Positions 27,095 to 32,614 of a stretch of 36,620 nt of DNA are shown piece after piece (position 1 is the first letter of the stretch; each line of letters begins with the position of its first letter). The DNA is from a virus. The translations under genes were made by a program, and so were the position numbers. The DNA lies in IMG/VR virus record IMGVR_UViG_3300010370_000100, positions 1 through 36,620 of that record, one strand, 5' to 3'. Below the pieces are notes generated by a model that did not search any database, was not told the DNA's origin, and saw only the letters and a program-made list of their open reading frames with translations.

Positions 27095-29005
27095 TTATGA
27101 AATTACGAGTGCTCCGTTTGAGTAACTTGATGTTACCGTATAAGTTGATCCCGATAAATTAGCACCTGATGAAATTTCATCAGATACCATATTTACGGAA
27201 CTATTACTACTATCTATCTGTAAATATAAATCCTGTAATCCAATTACATCATTGGAGTAAGGAATTGCAGAAACTTTAATAATCGGGACACCAGATGTAG
27301 ATTTTTCTGTGCTTATAATATTTACTGGATTTAATTTGATTTCTCCTTTTATATAATCAATCGTTCCAGCCTTAGATACAACGATAGATGGTTGTGTTGG
27401 GGATAATAATTTGAAGAAAAATACCGATCCTTTTTTACCATCCGAATCTGGCAAATCTCCAAGGTAAAGAGTATCGGCAAACCCAGATATATTAAATCCA
27501 GAAGATTTAATATTATATCCACTCATACTCTTCAAATGAAATTGATTACCAAAACATATTTCATATTCGGCAAATTGATTCAATGCAACCTGAATATCCC
27601 TACGCATATTAATTTTCGTGATGTTTGATGTCACAGAAATATCACTATCATCAATCAACTTTAAGAATTTGCTATATTTAAATCTTGCTCCATACTTATT
27701 CAATTCGGAAGACGATGAATAAGATTGGACATGTTCGAGTATTTTGGTTTTTAACGAATCTGCACTTTGATTTAAATTGCTGTTATAATAAACCTTTGTA
27801 TCATATTCAACATACAAGTACTTGAGGTCAATAATTTCAGTTACGATTCCTGCAACAGTATATTTTTTTAAATTATTTTTAATCTCGTCTTTAATTGTCT
27901 GTGAAAGAAGTTGGCCATTAATCGGTTTGATTGCAATATAAACCTTTCCATACTTTGGAGGATTCAACTGCTCTCCACCAAAAGCAGAAACTGATTCAGC
28001 ATCTGAATAGAGTGTTGGGATGATTGCTTCAAAATCAGAGGCAGTCACAGCGCGGTTTTGAGAAGAATAAATTTTTGTTGCGTATTTTTTAATCGAATTG
28101 ACAGACTCAATCTCAGAACCATTTTGTGCAGAAGATTCTGTAGTAAGGGTAGATATTCCAGTTACTACTGGAATGCCATTATTGTCAACGATTGTTCCGT
28201 TATATCTAAATGCAAATACGCCATTTGCAGATTCGCCACTACTAACAACATAAGAAATATTGAGATAGTTTAAATTATCAAGTTTTTTGCCAAATACATC
28301 GTCACCAAAGATAAGTTCATATCTTTGATCTTCAATCTCTTGAATAAAGAAGACTTTTGAGGATGATTTTACATCAATTAAATTATTTGCAAGAAGAAAC
28401 TTTCTTGTAACTGAACTTGCTTGTGTATTTTTTACAATTACGCGAATTGTTGATGTATCGATATTTGGATTTGGTAAAATAAACTTTTGATTTGGATTAT
28501 TTGCGTCTACCGTAAAGTTTTGAGTTAAATATGTTCCCTCATAAACAGTAATATTACTAAAAGATGCGATTCCATCAATAACAGGAACGGTAATATCATC
28601 TGGAATTGTAAAGGTATAACTTTCTGCACCAAATGTTTGTGTTGTAGTGCAGACAAGACCTTTTCTAAGGGTCAATGTAAGCGGATTGGTTCCAAAGTCA
28701 GTTGTATCTACAGTAAAAGAAATACTGGCCTTTGCGGATTTTCTTGATCTTGGAACATATCCAATTTGACGTGCTAATGAGACTACATTTTCTCTGAGTG
28801 TAGCACTATCAATGAATACCTCATTGCTAACCATGTTAGCATTATATGAAGTAATGTAAGTATTATATGCCAAGACATCAATTAACATCGAAAGATTAGA
28901 TCCTTCGAAATCATAGTCAGTAAACTCCGAATTCGATCTTAGATATTCCGTAATCGAAGTTTTAATTTGATCAAAATCTAGGTTTGTGAAGTTAACTAAT
29001 GCCAT
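27095..29005 (-). CDS. gp6: Baseplate wedge protein gp6
   Basis: gp6 forms the continuous inner ring of the baseplate and triggers sheath contraction. The N-terminal part contains YLRSNSEFTDYDFEGSNLSM and LIDVLAYNTYITSYN, matching the DYDFEGSRLNVLCDLLAYNT segment of T4 gp6. Further landmarks are RENVVSLARQIGYVPRSRKS, RAVTASDFEAIIPTLY (about 325-340), GKVYIAIKPINGQLLS and KTKILEHVQSY. Length 636 against 660 in T4. The ATG follows the gp25 TAG directly with no gap, so gp25 and gp6 are co-translated. Confidence 0.95.
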   Translation of the reverse strand: MALVNFTNLDFDQIKTSITEYLRSNSEFTDYDFEGSNLSMLIDVLAYNTYITSYNANMVSNEVFIDSATLRENVVSLARQIGYVPRSRKSAKASISFTVDTTDFGTNPLTLTLRKGLVCTTTQTFGAESYTFTIPDDITVPVIDGIASFSNITVYEGTYLTQNFTVDANNPNQKFILPNPNIDTSTIRVIVKNTQASSVTRKFLLANNLIDVKSSSKVFFIQEIEDQRYELIFGDDVFGKKLDNLNYLNISYVVSSGESANGVFAFRYNGTIVDNNGIPVVTGISTLTTESSAQNGSEIESVNSIKKYATKIYSSQNRAVTASDFEAIIPTLYSDAESVSAFGGEQLNPPKYGKVYIAIKPINGQLLSQTIKDEIKNNLKKYTVAGIVTEIIDLKYLYVEYDTKVYYNSNLNQSADSLKTKILEHVQSYSSSSELNKYGARFKYSKFLKLIDDSDISVTSNITKINMRRDIQVALNQFAEYEICFGNQFHLKSMSGYNIKSSGFNISGFADTLYLGDLPDSDGKKGSVFFFKLLSPTQPSIVVSKAGTIDYIKGEIKLNPVNIISTEKSTSGVPIIKVSAIPYSNDVIGLQDLYLQIDSSNSSVNMVSDEISSGANLSGSTYTVTSSYSNGALVIS

Positions 29006-29407
29006 CTATCGGGTTTGCTGTAGTGCAAATGATAATTGTTGCGGTAATACATCAATTCCTACAATTTCATATTCAATTGTAACGTTAAATTCAAGAGAAT
29101 CATAGTTTGGAGATACTTTAACATTCAATAAATTGACTCTTGGTTCATAAGTAGTGATTACATTTCGAATTTCATCACGAACTACAGATGCAGTAAACTC
29201 ATCTATGTTATCAAAAAGAACGCGACTGACTCGTGAACCAAGATTTTCATTAAAAAAACGCTCACCGGGAAGTGTAAGAACAAGATTTCTGATAGAACGG
29301 GCAATTGCGGTTTCATTTTTGATTGCCAGCAGGTCATAATTCAGGGGACTAACCTGAAATGACATACTAAGATCCTTAAAACCCTTACTTACCCGTTCTA
29401 CAGGCAT
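29006..29407 (-). CDS. gp25: Baseplate wedge protein gp25
   Basis: gp25 is the small wedge subunit (TssE family) that anchors the first sheath ring. At 133 residues it is almost the same length as T4 gp25 (132). It has the family motifs LVLTLPGERFFNENLGSRVS (about 42-61), LFDN, a central helix, and TYEPRVNLLNVKV with the conserved Glu-Pro-Arg. It is the first gene of the late virion block, with a late promoter 21 nt upstream, and gp6 follows immediately. Confidence 0.95.
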   Translation of the reverse strand: MPVERVSKGFKDLSMSFQVSPLNYDLLAIKNETAIARSIRNLVLTLPGERFFNENLGSRVSRVLFDNIDEFTASVVRDEIRNVITTYEPRVNLLNVKVSPNYDSLEFNVTIEYEIVGIDVLPQQLSFALQQTR

Positions 29408-29427
29408 AAAAAATAATAAATCTAACT

Positions 29428-29435
29428 TATTTATT
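29428..29435 (-). promoter_or_regulatory. T4-type late promoter (AATAAATA)
   Basis: AATAAATA on the minus strand, 7 of 8 matches to the T4 late octamer, lies 21 nt before the gp25 ATG. It is the natural head promoter of the gp25-gp6-giant series, since no other late octamer is seen before 15128. Confidence 0.6.
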
Positions 29436-29443
29436 AGGGTTTT

Positions 29444-29689
29444 TTACATTCCATAGATGGGTTCAGTTCCATATTCCCAGTCATCGTAGTCATCATCATT
29501 GCGAATTTTCTCATGAATCTCTTTTTGAGCGTGAAAATCATGTTTTTTGGGAGTTAAATCATCGTGATTGATCTCACGAAGCATCTTTTTCTCTAAAATT
29601 TGGTCCAGAACGCCATAATCTGATGTTAAATTTGTTGTTCCCCACAGCTCATACATGTAATTTTGGTCTCGATCTACTGATTTTCCCAT
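29444..29689 (-). CDS. Conserved small acidic protein, 81 aa
   Basis: The function is unknown. The protein is hydrophilic. Residues 1-28 (GKSVDRDQNYMYELWGTTNL and on) may form a short folded part, followed by a His/Lys-rich helix (KKHDFHAQKEIHEKI) and an acidic tail DDDYDDWEYGTEPIYGM. Cyanophages often carry such a protein just before gp25. It has a strong Shine-Dalgarno (AGGAGA) that directly follows a perfect 7-bp hairpin at 29698-29715. No catalytic motif is visible. Confidence 0.8.
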   Translation of the reverse strand: MGKSVDRDQNYMYELWGTTNLTSDYGVLDQILEKKMLREINHDDLTPKKHDFHAQKEIHEKIRNDDDYDDWEYGTEPIYGM

Positions 29690-29697
29690 TTTTTCTC

Positions 29698-29715
29698 CTG
29701 ATTTTTGTAAATCAG
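29698..29715 (-). promoter_or_regulatory. Perfect hairpin abutting a ribosome binding site
   Basis: On the minus strand CTGATTT, loop ACAA, AAATCAG forms a perfect 7-bp stem. Its last bases run into the AGGAGA ribosome site of the 81-residue gene at 29689, so folding could hide or present that site. No U-run follows it, so it is not a classic terminator. Confidence 0.5.
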
Positions 29716-29721
29716 AACTTT

Positions 29722-29940
29722 TTACGGGGTTTCTATCCCGAATTCTGCAATGGATGATCTTTCAAATGTAAGATTTTTTTGAATTCGAATGTCAGAGTTA
29801 CGAAAAGTCCAACAATATCCACCATTATCTAGGAACACAACCCACTCAAGATCATGTTCTTGCGATCGATCAATCAAAAAAAATGCCCAGCCTGATCCTT
29901 TCGGAGTCAGAACTGGGATTTGAGGATTGAGTTGAATCAT
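29722..29940 (-). CDS. Conserved small phage protein, 72 aa
   Basis: The function is unknown, but the type is familiar from many T4-like cyanophages: MIQLNPQIPVLTPKGSGWAF, then LEWVVFLDNGGYCWTFRNSDIR. It looks like a small beta-barrel-like domain with conserved Trp and Asp/Asn-Gly positions. The frame is open back to 29985, but that extension overlaps the 46-residue basic gene; the ATG at 29940 sits 7 nt after that gene's stop and leaves the family N-terminus MIQLNP. I therefore take 29940 as the start. Confidence 0.85.
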   Translation of the reverse strand: MIQLNPQIPVLTPKGSGWAFFLIDRSQEHDLEWVVFLDNGGYCWTFRNSDIRIQKNLTFERSSIAEFGIETP

Positions 29941-29947
29941 TTGCAGA

Positions 29948-30088
29948 TTATTTTCCTTGACCGCGATACTTCTTCTTACGACCATTACGAGATGTAGCCG
30001 AGAGAAGAGTGAGAGGTGAACGGCCCTGACGAGTCTTCTTAGGCGGCCCCGGAGACCAGAAGACTTTATTCATACTACCTTTTGCCAT
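29948..30088 (-). CDS. Small very basic protein, 46 aa
   Basis: The sequence MAKGSMNKVFWSPGPPKKTR continues with QGRSPLTLLSATSRNGRKKKYRGQGK. About 15 of 46 residues are Lys or Arg and there is no acidic residue, so binding to DNA, RNA or another polyanion is likely; nothing more specific can be said. A very strong ribosome site (GGAGGA, about 9 nt upstream) lies in the end of the preceding gene. Its stop is 7 nt before the next ATG. It resembles short basic proteins seen next to the 72-residue gene in other cyanophages. Confidence 0.8.
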   Translation of the reverse strand: MAKGSMNKVFWSPGPPKKTRQGRSPLTLLSATSRNGRKKKYRGQGK

Positions 30089-30089
30089 T

Positions 30090-30242
30090 TTAGATTTCCT
30101 CCATTTCAATTAAAGTTGGATCAATAACCTCTTCATTATAATAAGAGATTGAGAGTTCGTCAAGAACCTCAGAGCATTCTTCTACAGTGAGGTTCACATA
30201 AATTTTACGTCCTTTATAAAGAATATTATAAAGTTTGTCCAT
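30090..30242 (-). CDS. Small acidic protein, 50 aa
   Basis: It starts MDKLYNILYKGRKIYVNLTV and ends DPTLIEMEEI. The strand-helix pattern (a beta hairpin, then a Glu-rich helix EECSEVLDELSISYYNEEV) suggests a small folded domain. The function is unknown. Its ATG shares one base with the TGA of the glycosyltransferase-like gene and its end carries the ribosome site of the basic 46-residue gene, so it is firmly within this operon. Confidence 0.78.
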   Translation of the reverse strand: MDKLYNILYKGRKIYVNLTVEECSEVLDELSISYYNEEVIDPTLIEMEEI

Positions 30243-31012
30243 CAGATCACGCGAGTTTTTTCATGACCCACACGAATCCGAGGGTCACACCAGATGTCAA
30301 AACCTGCTTCCTTTGCATCCAGACAGAAGGAGACATCCTCTCCACACATATCTTGAACCGCACCGGACTCAAAGACTTGCATCTTCGGAGCAAACCAAGG
30401 ATACTCAAGATTCTCAAAGACTCCCTTTTTAATGAGAACCCAACCAAATCCCGTGTAATCCACTGTGAAGGGCTTACGACGCTTTGAGATGCTCTCCACA
30501 GTTTCGTGGTTCATCACACCACCATTGCGGCGGAAATCATCTTCTTCCAACCAGTGTGCCACTGAGGTCGTGTGACCATCTTCTGTGGCATACCAACCAG
30601 CGACAACTTCCTTATCTTCACCTTTTTCATTCAGAGCCAAATCACAGAGTTGCCAGAACTTTTCTGTGTTGAATACAATGTCACTATCAATCCAGAGTTG
30701 ATAGTCATAATTCAATTTACCATCCCAAGGAATCTGCTTAGGCCCACGAAGAACATTTGCACCTAAACATTTGCATCGTGCAAAGTTTACCATAGATGAG
30801 TAATCTTGAGAGATCTGAATGGCCATGTTATTCTGTACCATGTCAAAGCACAGTTGTACAAATGCCTTCAGAAAAGTAAATGAACAACCTCTTCCAGGAA
30901 GACAGAAGACAATTGACTTCCCTCGCATTCTTTCTTTAATCGCATCATAGTCCCATTCTTCTTTCTGGGATACTGATGGTGCTTTTGCTTTTACTGTAAA
31001 TCCTTTTGCCAT
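30242..31012 (-). CDS. GT-A fold glycosyltransferase-like protein
   Basis: The protein has 256 residues. A beta strand opening (GKSIVFCLPGRGCSFTFLKA, 31-50) is followed by a helix and SMVNFARCKCL, then DYQLWIDSDIVF with a D-x-D at 109-111. This is the metal and nucleotide-sugar site expected of GT-A transferases. The C-terminal half has DYTGFGWVLIKKGVFE (185-200) and GEDVSFCLDAKEAGFDIW (224-241), typical of the acceptor/catalytic side (Glu-Asp), and ends with VGHEK. Homologues occur widely in cyanophages next to gp25; the sugar and target are unknown. It may glycosylate a virion protein, the host surface or DNA. A sigma-70 promoter lies just upstream at 31035-31063. Confidence 0.75.
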   Translation of the reverse strand: MAKGFTVKAKAPSVSQKEEWDYDAIKERMRGKSIVFCLPGRGCSFTFLKAFVQLCFDMVQNNMAIQISQDYSSMVNFARCKCLGANVLRGPKQIPWDGKLNYDYQLWIDSDIVFNTEKFWQLCDLALNEKGEDKEVVAGWYATEDGHTTSVAHWLEEDDFRRNGGVMNHETVESISKRRKPFTVDYTGFGWVLIKKGVFENLEYPWFAPKMQVFESGAVQDMCGEDVSFCLDAKEAGFDIWCDPRIRVGHEKTRVI

Positions 31013-31034
31013 AAGAGAAATTAACTTCAGTTCA

Positions 31035-31063
31035 ATTTTATCAGATTATATATAAGTTGTCAA
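31035..31063 (-). promoter_or_regulatory. Sigma-70 type promoter, TTGACA-17-TAAAAT
   Basis: The minus strand has a perfect -35 TTGACA at 31063-31058, a 17-bp spacer and -10 TAAAAT at 31040-31035. A TATAAT lies within the spacer as well. It overlaps the last codon of the preceding gene and points at the glycosyltransferase-like gene, 23 nt further on. A host-polymerase early promoter is the simplest reading. Confidence 0.65.
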
Positions 31064-31245
31064 TAAGATGCTTCTAATTCCTTATTGACTAGGAGTTCTT
31101 CATAAGACAGATCCTCAACCTTATATTCCGTATTCATAATCGCAATCATATTTTGAACGGTTCTCCATGCAGGCAAAAAGTCTTGCTCTTTTAGAGAATG
31201 CATCAAACATATATTCCCTGCGTATATGTGATAAATTTTTTCCAT
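31060..31245 (-). CDS. Small conserved phage protein, 61 aa
   Basis: The sequence is MEKIYHIYAGNICLMHSLKE, then a helix around FLPAWRTVQNMIAIMN and a C-terminal VEDLSYEELLVNKE. The opening resembles short cyanophage proteins beginning with a similar M-x-x-IYHIYA strand. The function is unknown. The frame extends to 31371, but that part overlaps the separate basic 39-residue gene, which has its own strong ribosome site; the ATG at 31245 is the sensible start even though its own ribosome site is weak. Confidence 0.7.
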   Translation of the reverse strand: MEKIYHIYAGNICLMHSLKEQDFLPAWRTVQNMIAIMNTEYKVEDLSYEELLVNKELEASY

Positions 31246-31285
31246 AAAAAAATTTTGAGTTCCACTGTATATATGGAGTCGCTTT

Positions 31286-31405
31286 TTACTTTTTCTTCCT
31301 CTTATTTGACGCATTTTTTTGTGCTGTGGATCTGCATTGACCCGTTGCTTTTCTTCGATCTCCATTACCAAAGGTAGGGTTCTTTTTTGGTTTTTTGGGT
31401 GTCAT
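31286..31405 (-). CDS. Small lysine/arginine-rich protein, 39 aa
   Basis: This is MTPKKPKKNPTFGNGDRRKA followed by TGQCRSTAQKNASNKRKKK. Fourteen of 39 residues are Lys or Arg. GGAGA lies 4-5 nt before the ATG, a clear ribosome site, which is the main reason for choosing this frame over the overlapping one. It has no predicted fold and may bind nucleic acid. It is the first gene after the long GC-rich leader that begins near 31597, so it may be the gene whose expression that leader controls. Confidence 0.65.
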   Translation of the reverse strand: MTPKKPKKNPTFGNGDRRKATGQCRSTAQKNASNKRKKK

Positions 31406-31597
31406 TTTTCTCCGGGAATTTTTTTTATAGAGTGATATATCTAGGTCGATTTGTCACCTCTGTAGGTTAGGGACTTATAGCTTTTTATAACGCCGCTTCG
31501 CCGCCCGCCACCATAACCGTCAAGGGCCCATAACTGCCGAATCACGAATATCTGACGAACAAACATAAGGTGCCCCACGCATAACCGCAGAGCACCT
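31406..31597 (-). other. GC-rich untranslated leader / possible structured RNA
   Basis: This 192-nt stretch lies between a strong promoter and the ATG at 31405. It is clearly richer in G and C than its neighbours. From the 5' end it has an AGGTGC...GCACCT stem (31597-31592 with 31573-31568), three copies of GGTTATG or AGTTATG (31586-31580, 31535-31529, 31518-31512), a GGGCCC palindrome and the block GGCGGGCGGCGAAGCGGCG. No tRNA fold is seen. A 20-codon frame lies inside it. A structured regulatory leader or small RNA is possible but not shown. Confidence 0.4.
31520..31582 (-). CDS. Possible leader peptide, 20 aa
   Basis: The frame reads MRGAPYVCSSDIRDSAVMGP. Its ATG is 15 nt after the predicted transcript start, and an AGGTG at the very 5' end could serve as ribosome site. 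Its reality rests only on position and the lack of an earlier stop. It could equally be a chance frame in the leader. Confidence 0.2.
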   Translation of the reverse strand: MRGAPYVCSSDIRDSAVMGP

Positions 31598-31603
31598 CAG
31601 TAG

Positions 31604-31632
31604 ATTATACCATCAGAACTCAATCACGTCAA
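31604..31632 (-). promoter_or_regulatory. Strong sigma-70 promoter, TTGACG-17-TATAAT with extended -10
   Basis: On the minus strand TTGACG (31632-31627), 17 bp, TATAAT (31609-31604) preceded by TGG, so both a good -35 and an extended -10 are present. It lies across the 3' end of the 41-residue gene. The predicted start, near 31597, coincides with the first base of a 6-bp hairpin. Confidence 0.7.
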
Positions 31633-31738
31633 CAGTGGGTTGCTCAGCTTCTTCGGTAGCGATGACATCGAGAATCTGCAGAATCTCATTGCCAGTGTTA
31701 CCTTGAGAGAGCAGGGAAAGTGCAATCGAACGGGTCAT
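31613..31738 (-). CDS. Small conserved cyanophage-type protein, 41 aa
   Basis: The sequence is MTRSIALSLLSQGNTGNEIL, then QILDVIATEEAEQPTVDVIEF. The opening pattern MTRxxALSLLxxGxTGxxIL is one I recognise from many cyanophage and picocyanobacterial small proteins; the function is not known. Its first 30 residues should form two short helices joined by a Gly-Asn-Thr-Gly turn, and the tail is acidic. The sequence just before the ATG has no strong ribosome site. The extended -10 promoter at 31604-31632 is embedded in its last codons. Confidence 0.75.
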   Translation of the reverse strand: MTRSIALSLLSQGNTGNEILQILDVIATEEAEQPTVDVIEF

Positions 31739-31811
31739 GATAAAGTGTTAGAAACGTGTGTGTTCTGAGTGTCTATAAGGGCGCATCTCATTCCCGCTGA
31801 TCCTTATACTC

Positions 31812-31979
31812 TTACCAGTCTATATCCAGTTCCTCAACATACGCATCAACGGTCTCATCTCCATCAAGTGCGAATAACTTACGCCAGTCAATCTGTCGGG
31901 CATCAAAGTCACTATACACTGAAAGATCCAGTGTCACACGCACATTCTTTTTCTGGGCTTGAAGATAAGAAACTGACAT
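31812..31979 (-). CDS. Small conserved phage protein, 55 aa
   Basis: The sequence begins MSVSYLQAQKKNVRVTLDLS and ends DETVDAYVEELDIDW. A beta strand (NVRVTLDLSVY) is followed by FDARQIDWRKLFALDGDE, a pattern seen in small cyanophage proteins with a conserved QIDW-KLF. The function is unknown. The frame is open further upstream to 32039, but that extension would run through a near-consensus sigma-70 promoter, so 31979 is the better start. The predicted leader is only about 25 nt, and the ribosome site is weak. Confidence 0.72.
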   Translation of the reverse strand: MSVSYLQAQKKNVRVTLDLSVYSDFDARQIDWRKLFALDGDETVDAYVEELDIDW

Positions 31980-32010
31980 GACTTTAGGGGCAGAGGACTT
32001 AACTGTGGCC

Positions 32011-32039
32011 AGTATAAGATGTGAAAGGGAAACTGTCAA
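32011..32039 (-). promoter_or_regulatory. Sigma-70 type promoter, TTGACA-17-TATACT
   Basis: The minus strand has a perfect TTGACA at 32039-32034, a 17-bp spacer and TATACT at 32016-32011. The predicted start is near 32004, about 25 nt ahead of the 55-residue gene. This is one of the best host-type promoters in the window. Confidence 0.72.
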
Positions 32040-32050
32040 GACCTGTGGAG

Positions 32051-32058
32051 TATTTATC
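32051..32058 (-). promoter_or_regulatory. Possible late promoter (GATAAATA)
   Basis: GATAAATA on the minus strand is the same octamer as at 1602-1609. It stands upstream of a sigma-70 promoter, which would give the 55-residue gene both early and late transcription. The nearest start codon is about 70 nt away, farther than for the other late sites, so confidence is modest. Confidence 0.3.
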
Positions 32059-32112
32059 AGAGGTCCTTATAAGATTTCGAAGATCTGTGCGGTTTTACTG
32101 ATCTCGGGGGTC

Positions 32113-32141
32113 TTGACATTTCTGTGCGGTTGTGGTAGACT
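32113..32141 (+). promoter_or_regulatory. Possible plus-strand promoter, TTGACA-17-TAGACT
   Basis: A perfect -35 TTGACA is followed by 17 bp and TAGACT, which keeps 4 of 6 consensus positions. It is the only decent promoter on the plus strand and faces no protein gene. A terminator-like hairpin lies about 130 nt downstream. Confidence 0.35.
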
Positions 32142-32209
32142 GCGGGCTAAGATGACTATAAGATCAGTGGTTTCTAAGGTCATAAAGACTATAAGAAGTG
32201 ACGTTTATT

Positions 32210-32225
32210 GATACGAATTCATATC
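32210..32225. promoter_or_regulatory. Near-perfect 16-bp palindrome, operator-like
   Basis: GATACGAATTCATATC reads almost the same on both strands; only one symmetric pair (C/A) breaks the symmetry. It lies in the 255-bp non-coding gap 32040-32294 between the HicA-like gene and the 55-residue gene, as expected of a dimeric repressor site. No repressor candidate is obvious. Confidence 0.35.
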
Positions 32226-32271
32226 ATTAACTCACACAATACTAATACTTATCAAGAGAAACAAATCTATC

Positions 32272-32296
32272 AAGCTAATTTATAAATGGCTTTTTT
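32272..32296 (+). terminator. Terminator-like hairpin followed by T6
   Basis: On the plus strand AAGCTA pairs with TGGCTT (one G-T wobble) across a 9-nt AT-rich loop, and TTTTTT follows directly. The T-run is on the plus strand only. The hairpin also lies immediately after the stop of the HicA-like gene, so it might end that operon on the minus strand, but the downstream sequence there is less U-rich. Confidence 0.35.
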
Positions 32297-32492
32297 ATTG
32301 ATTTTTAACCATTTTTCGTCGAATATCACGCTTAATTTGATTCAAAGCATGACGACAAGAGGGTGTAGCACTGGTGACAATACTAACTCCAGAGATATGT
32401 TTCCAGACAAGATGTGTGCTCGAACGATCTAATTGAAACCCATAAGATTCCATCATCACTGTGAGATCCTTTTTGAATGTCTTGGTGCTCAT
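32295..32492 (-). CDS. HicA-like (YcfA) small protein, orphan
   Basis: This 65-residue protein matches the HicA mRNA-interferase/dsRBD-like fold: a helix (TFKKDLTVMMESYGFQLDR), then SSTHLVWKH with a His at 27 where HicA has its catalytic His, then a strand (GVSIVTS), and a C-terminal helix CRHALNQIKRDIRRKM. In toxin-antitoxin pairs HicA is followed by HicB. No HicB-like gene is next to it here, so it may be an RNA-binding protein used by the phage rather than a toxin. The gene overlaps the upstream membrane-peptide gene by ATGA and ends the operon of module A. Confidence 0.65.
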   Translation of the reverse strand: MSTKTFKKDLTVMMESYGFQLDRSSTHLVWKHISGVSIVTSATPSCRHALNQIKRDIRRKMVKNQ

Positions 32493-32614
32493 TGTTGTGT
32501 TGTGGATTGAAGAGTGTTACCAATGAGATGAAACAATTCCCCTGTGTTATACCTTAAAGATGGGGAGAGTATAAAGAAGATCAGGAAGATGATCGGGACG
32601 ATGTTCTTTCTCAT
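32489..32614 (-). CDS. Small single-pass membrane peptide, 41 aa
   Basis: MRKNIVPIIFLIFFILSPSL is a positively charged start followed by a hydrophobic stretch (residues 5-18), so a membrane anchor or uncleaved signal. The remainder has RYNTGELFHLIGNTLQS, a pattern (RY-x-TG-x-x-hydrophobic) that I recognise from small conserved membrane proteins of cyanophages and marine cyanobacteria. The function is unknown. It overlaps both neighbours by 4 nt (ATGA at each end), the best evidence that this very short gene is translated. Confidence 0.75.
   Translation of the reverse strand: MRKNIVPIIFLIFFILSPSLRYNTGELFHLIGNTLQSTTQQ

Noticed and set aside
30235-30766. Several open frames on the plus strand opposite the glycosyltransferase-like gene.
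   Set aside because: They are shadows of a well-supported gene with no ribosome sites or recognisable protein pattern.
31246-31371. N-terminal extension of the 61-residue protein to 103 residues.
   Set aside because: It overlaps the basic 39-residue gene in another frame, which has a clear GGAGA ribosome site; the extension has none.
31422-31429. TATAAAAA on the minus strand, close to the late octamer.
   Set aside because: A start 10-12 nt downstream would fall on the ribosome site of the 39-residue gene, leaving no room for a leader.
31490-31600. Possible tRNA in the GC-rich patch.
   Set aside because: No acceptor stem of 7 bp, no T-arm GTTCGA pattern and no anticodon arm could be found on either strand.
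32146-32156. Partial copy of the last box (GCTAAGATGAC on the plus strand) resembling the repeated promoter module.
   Set aside because: It matches only part of the box, lacks the TGTGCCAGT box 42 bp away and lacks the extended -10.
31978-32211. Plus-strand frame of 77 residues with a hydrophobic middle.
   Set aside because: It runs through a minus-strand promoter and the plus-strand promoter, has no ribosome site and no familiar pattern.
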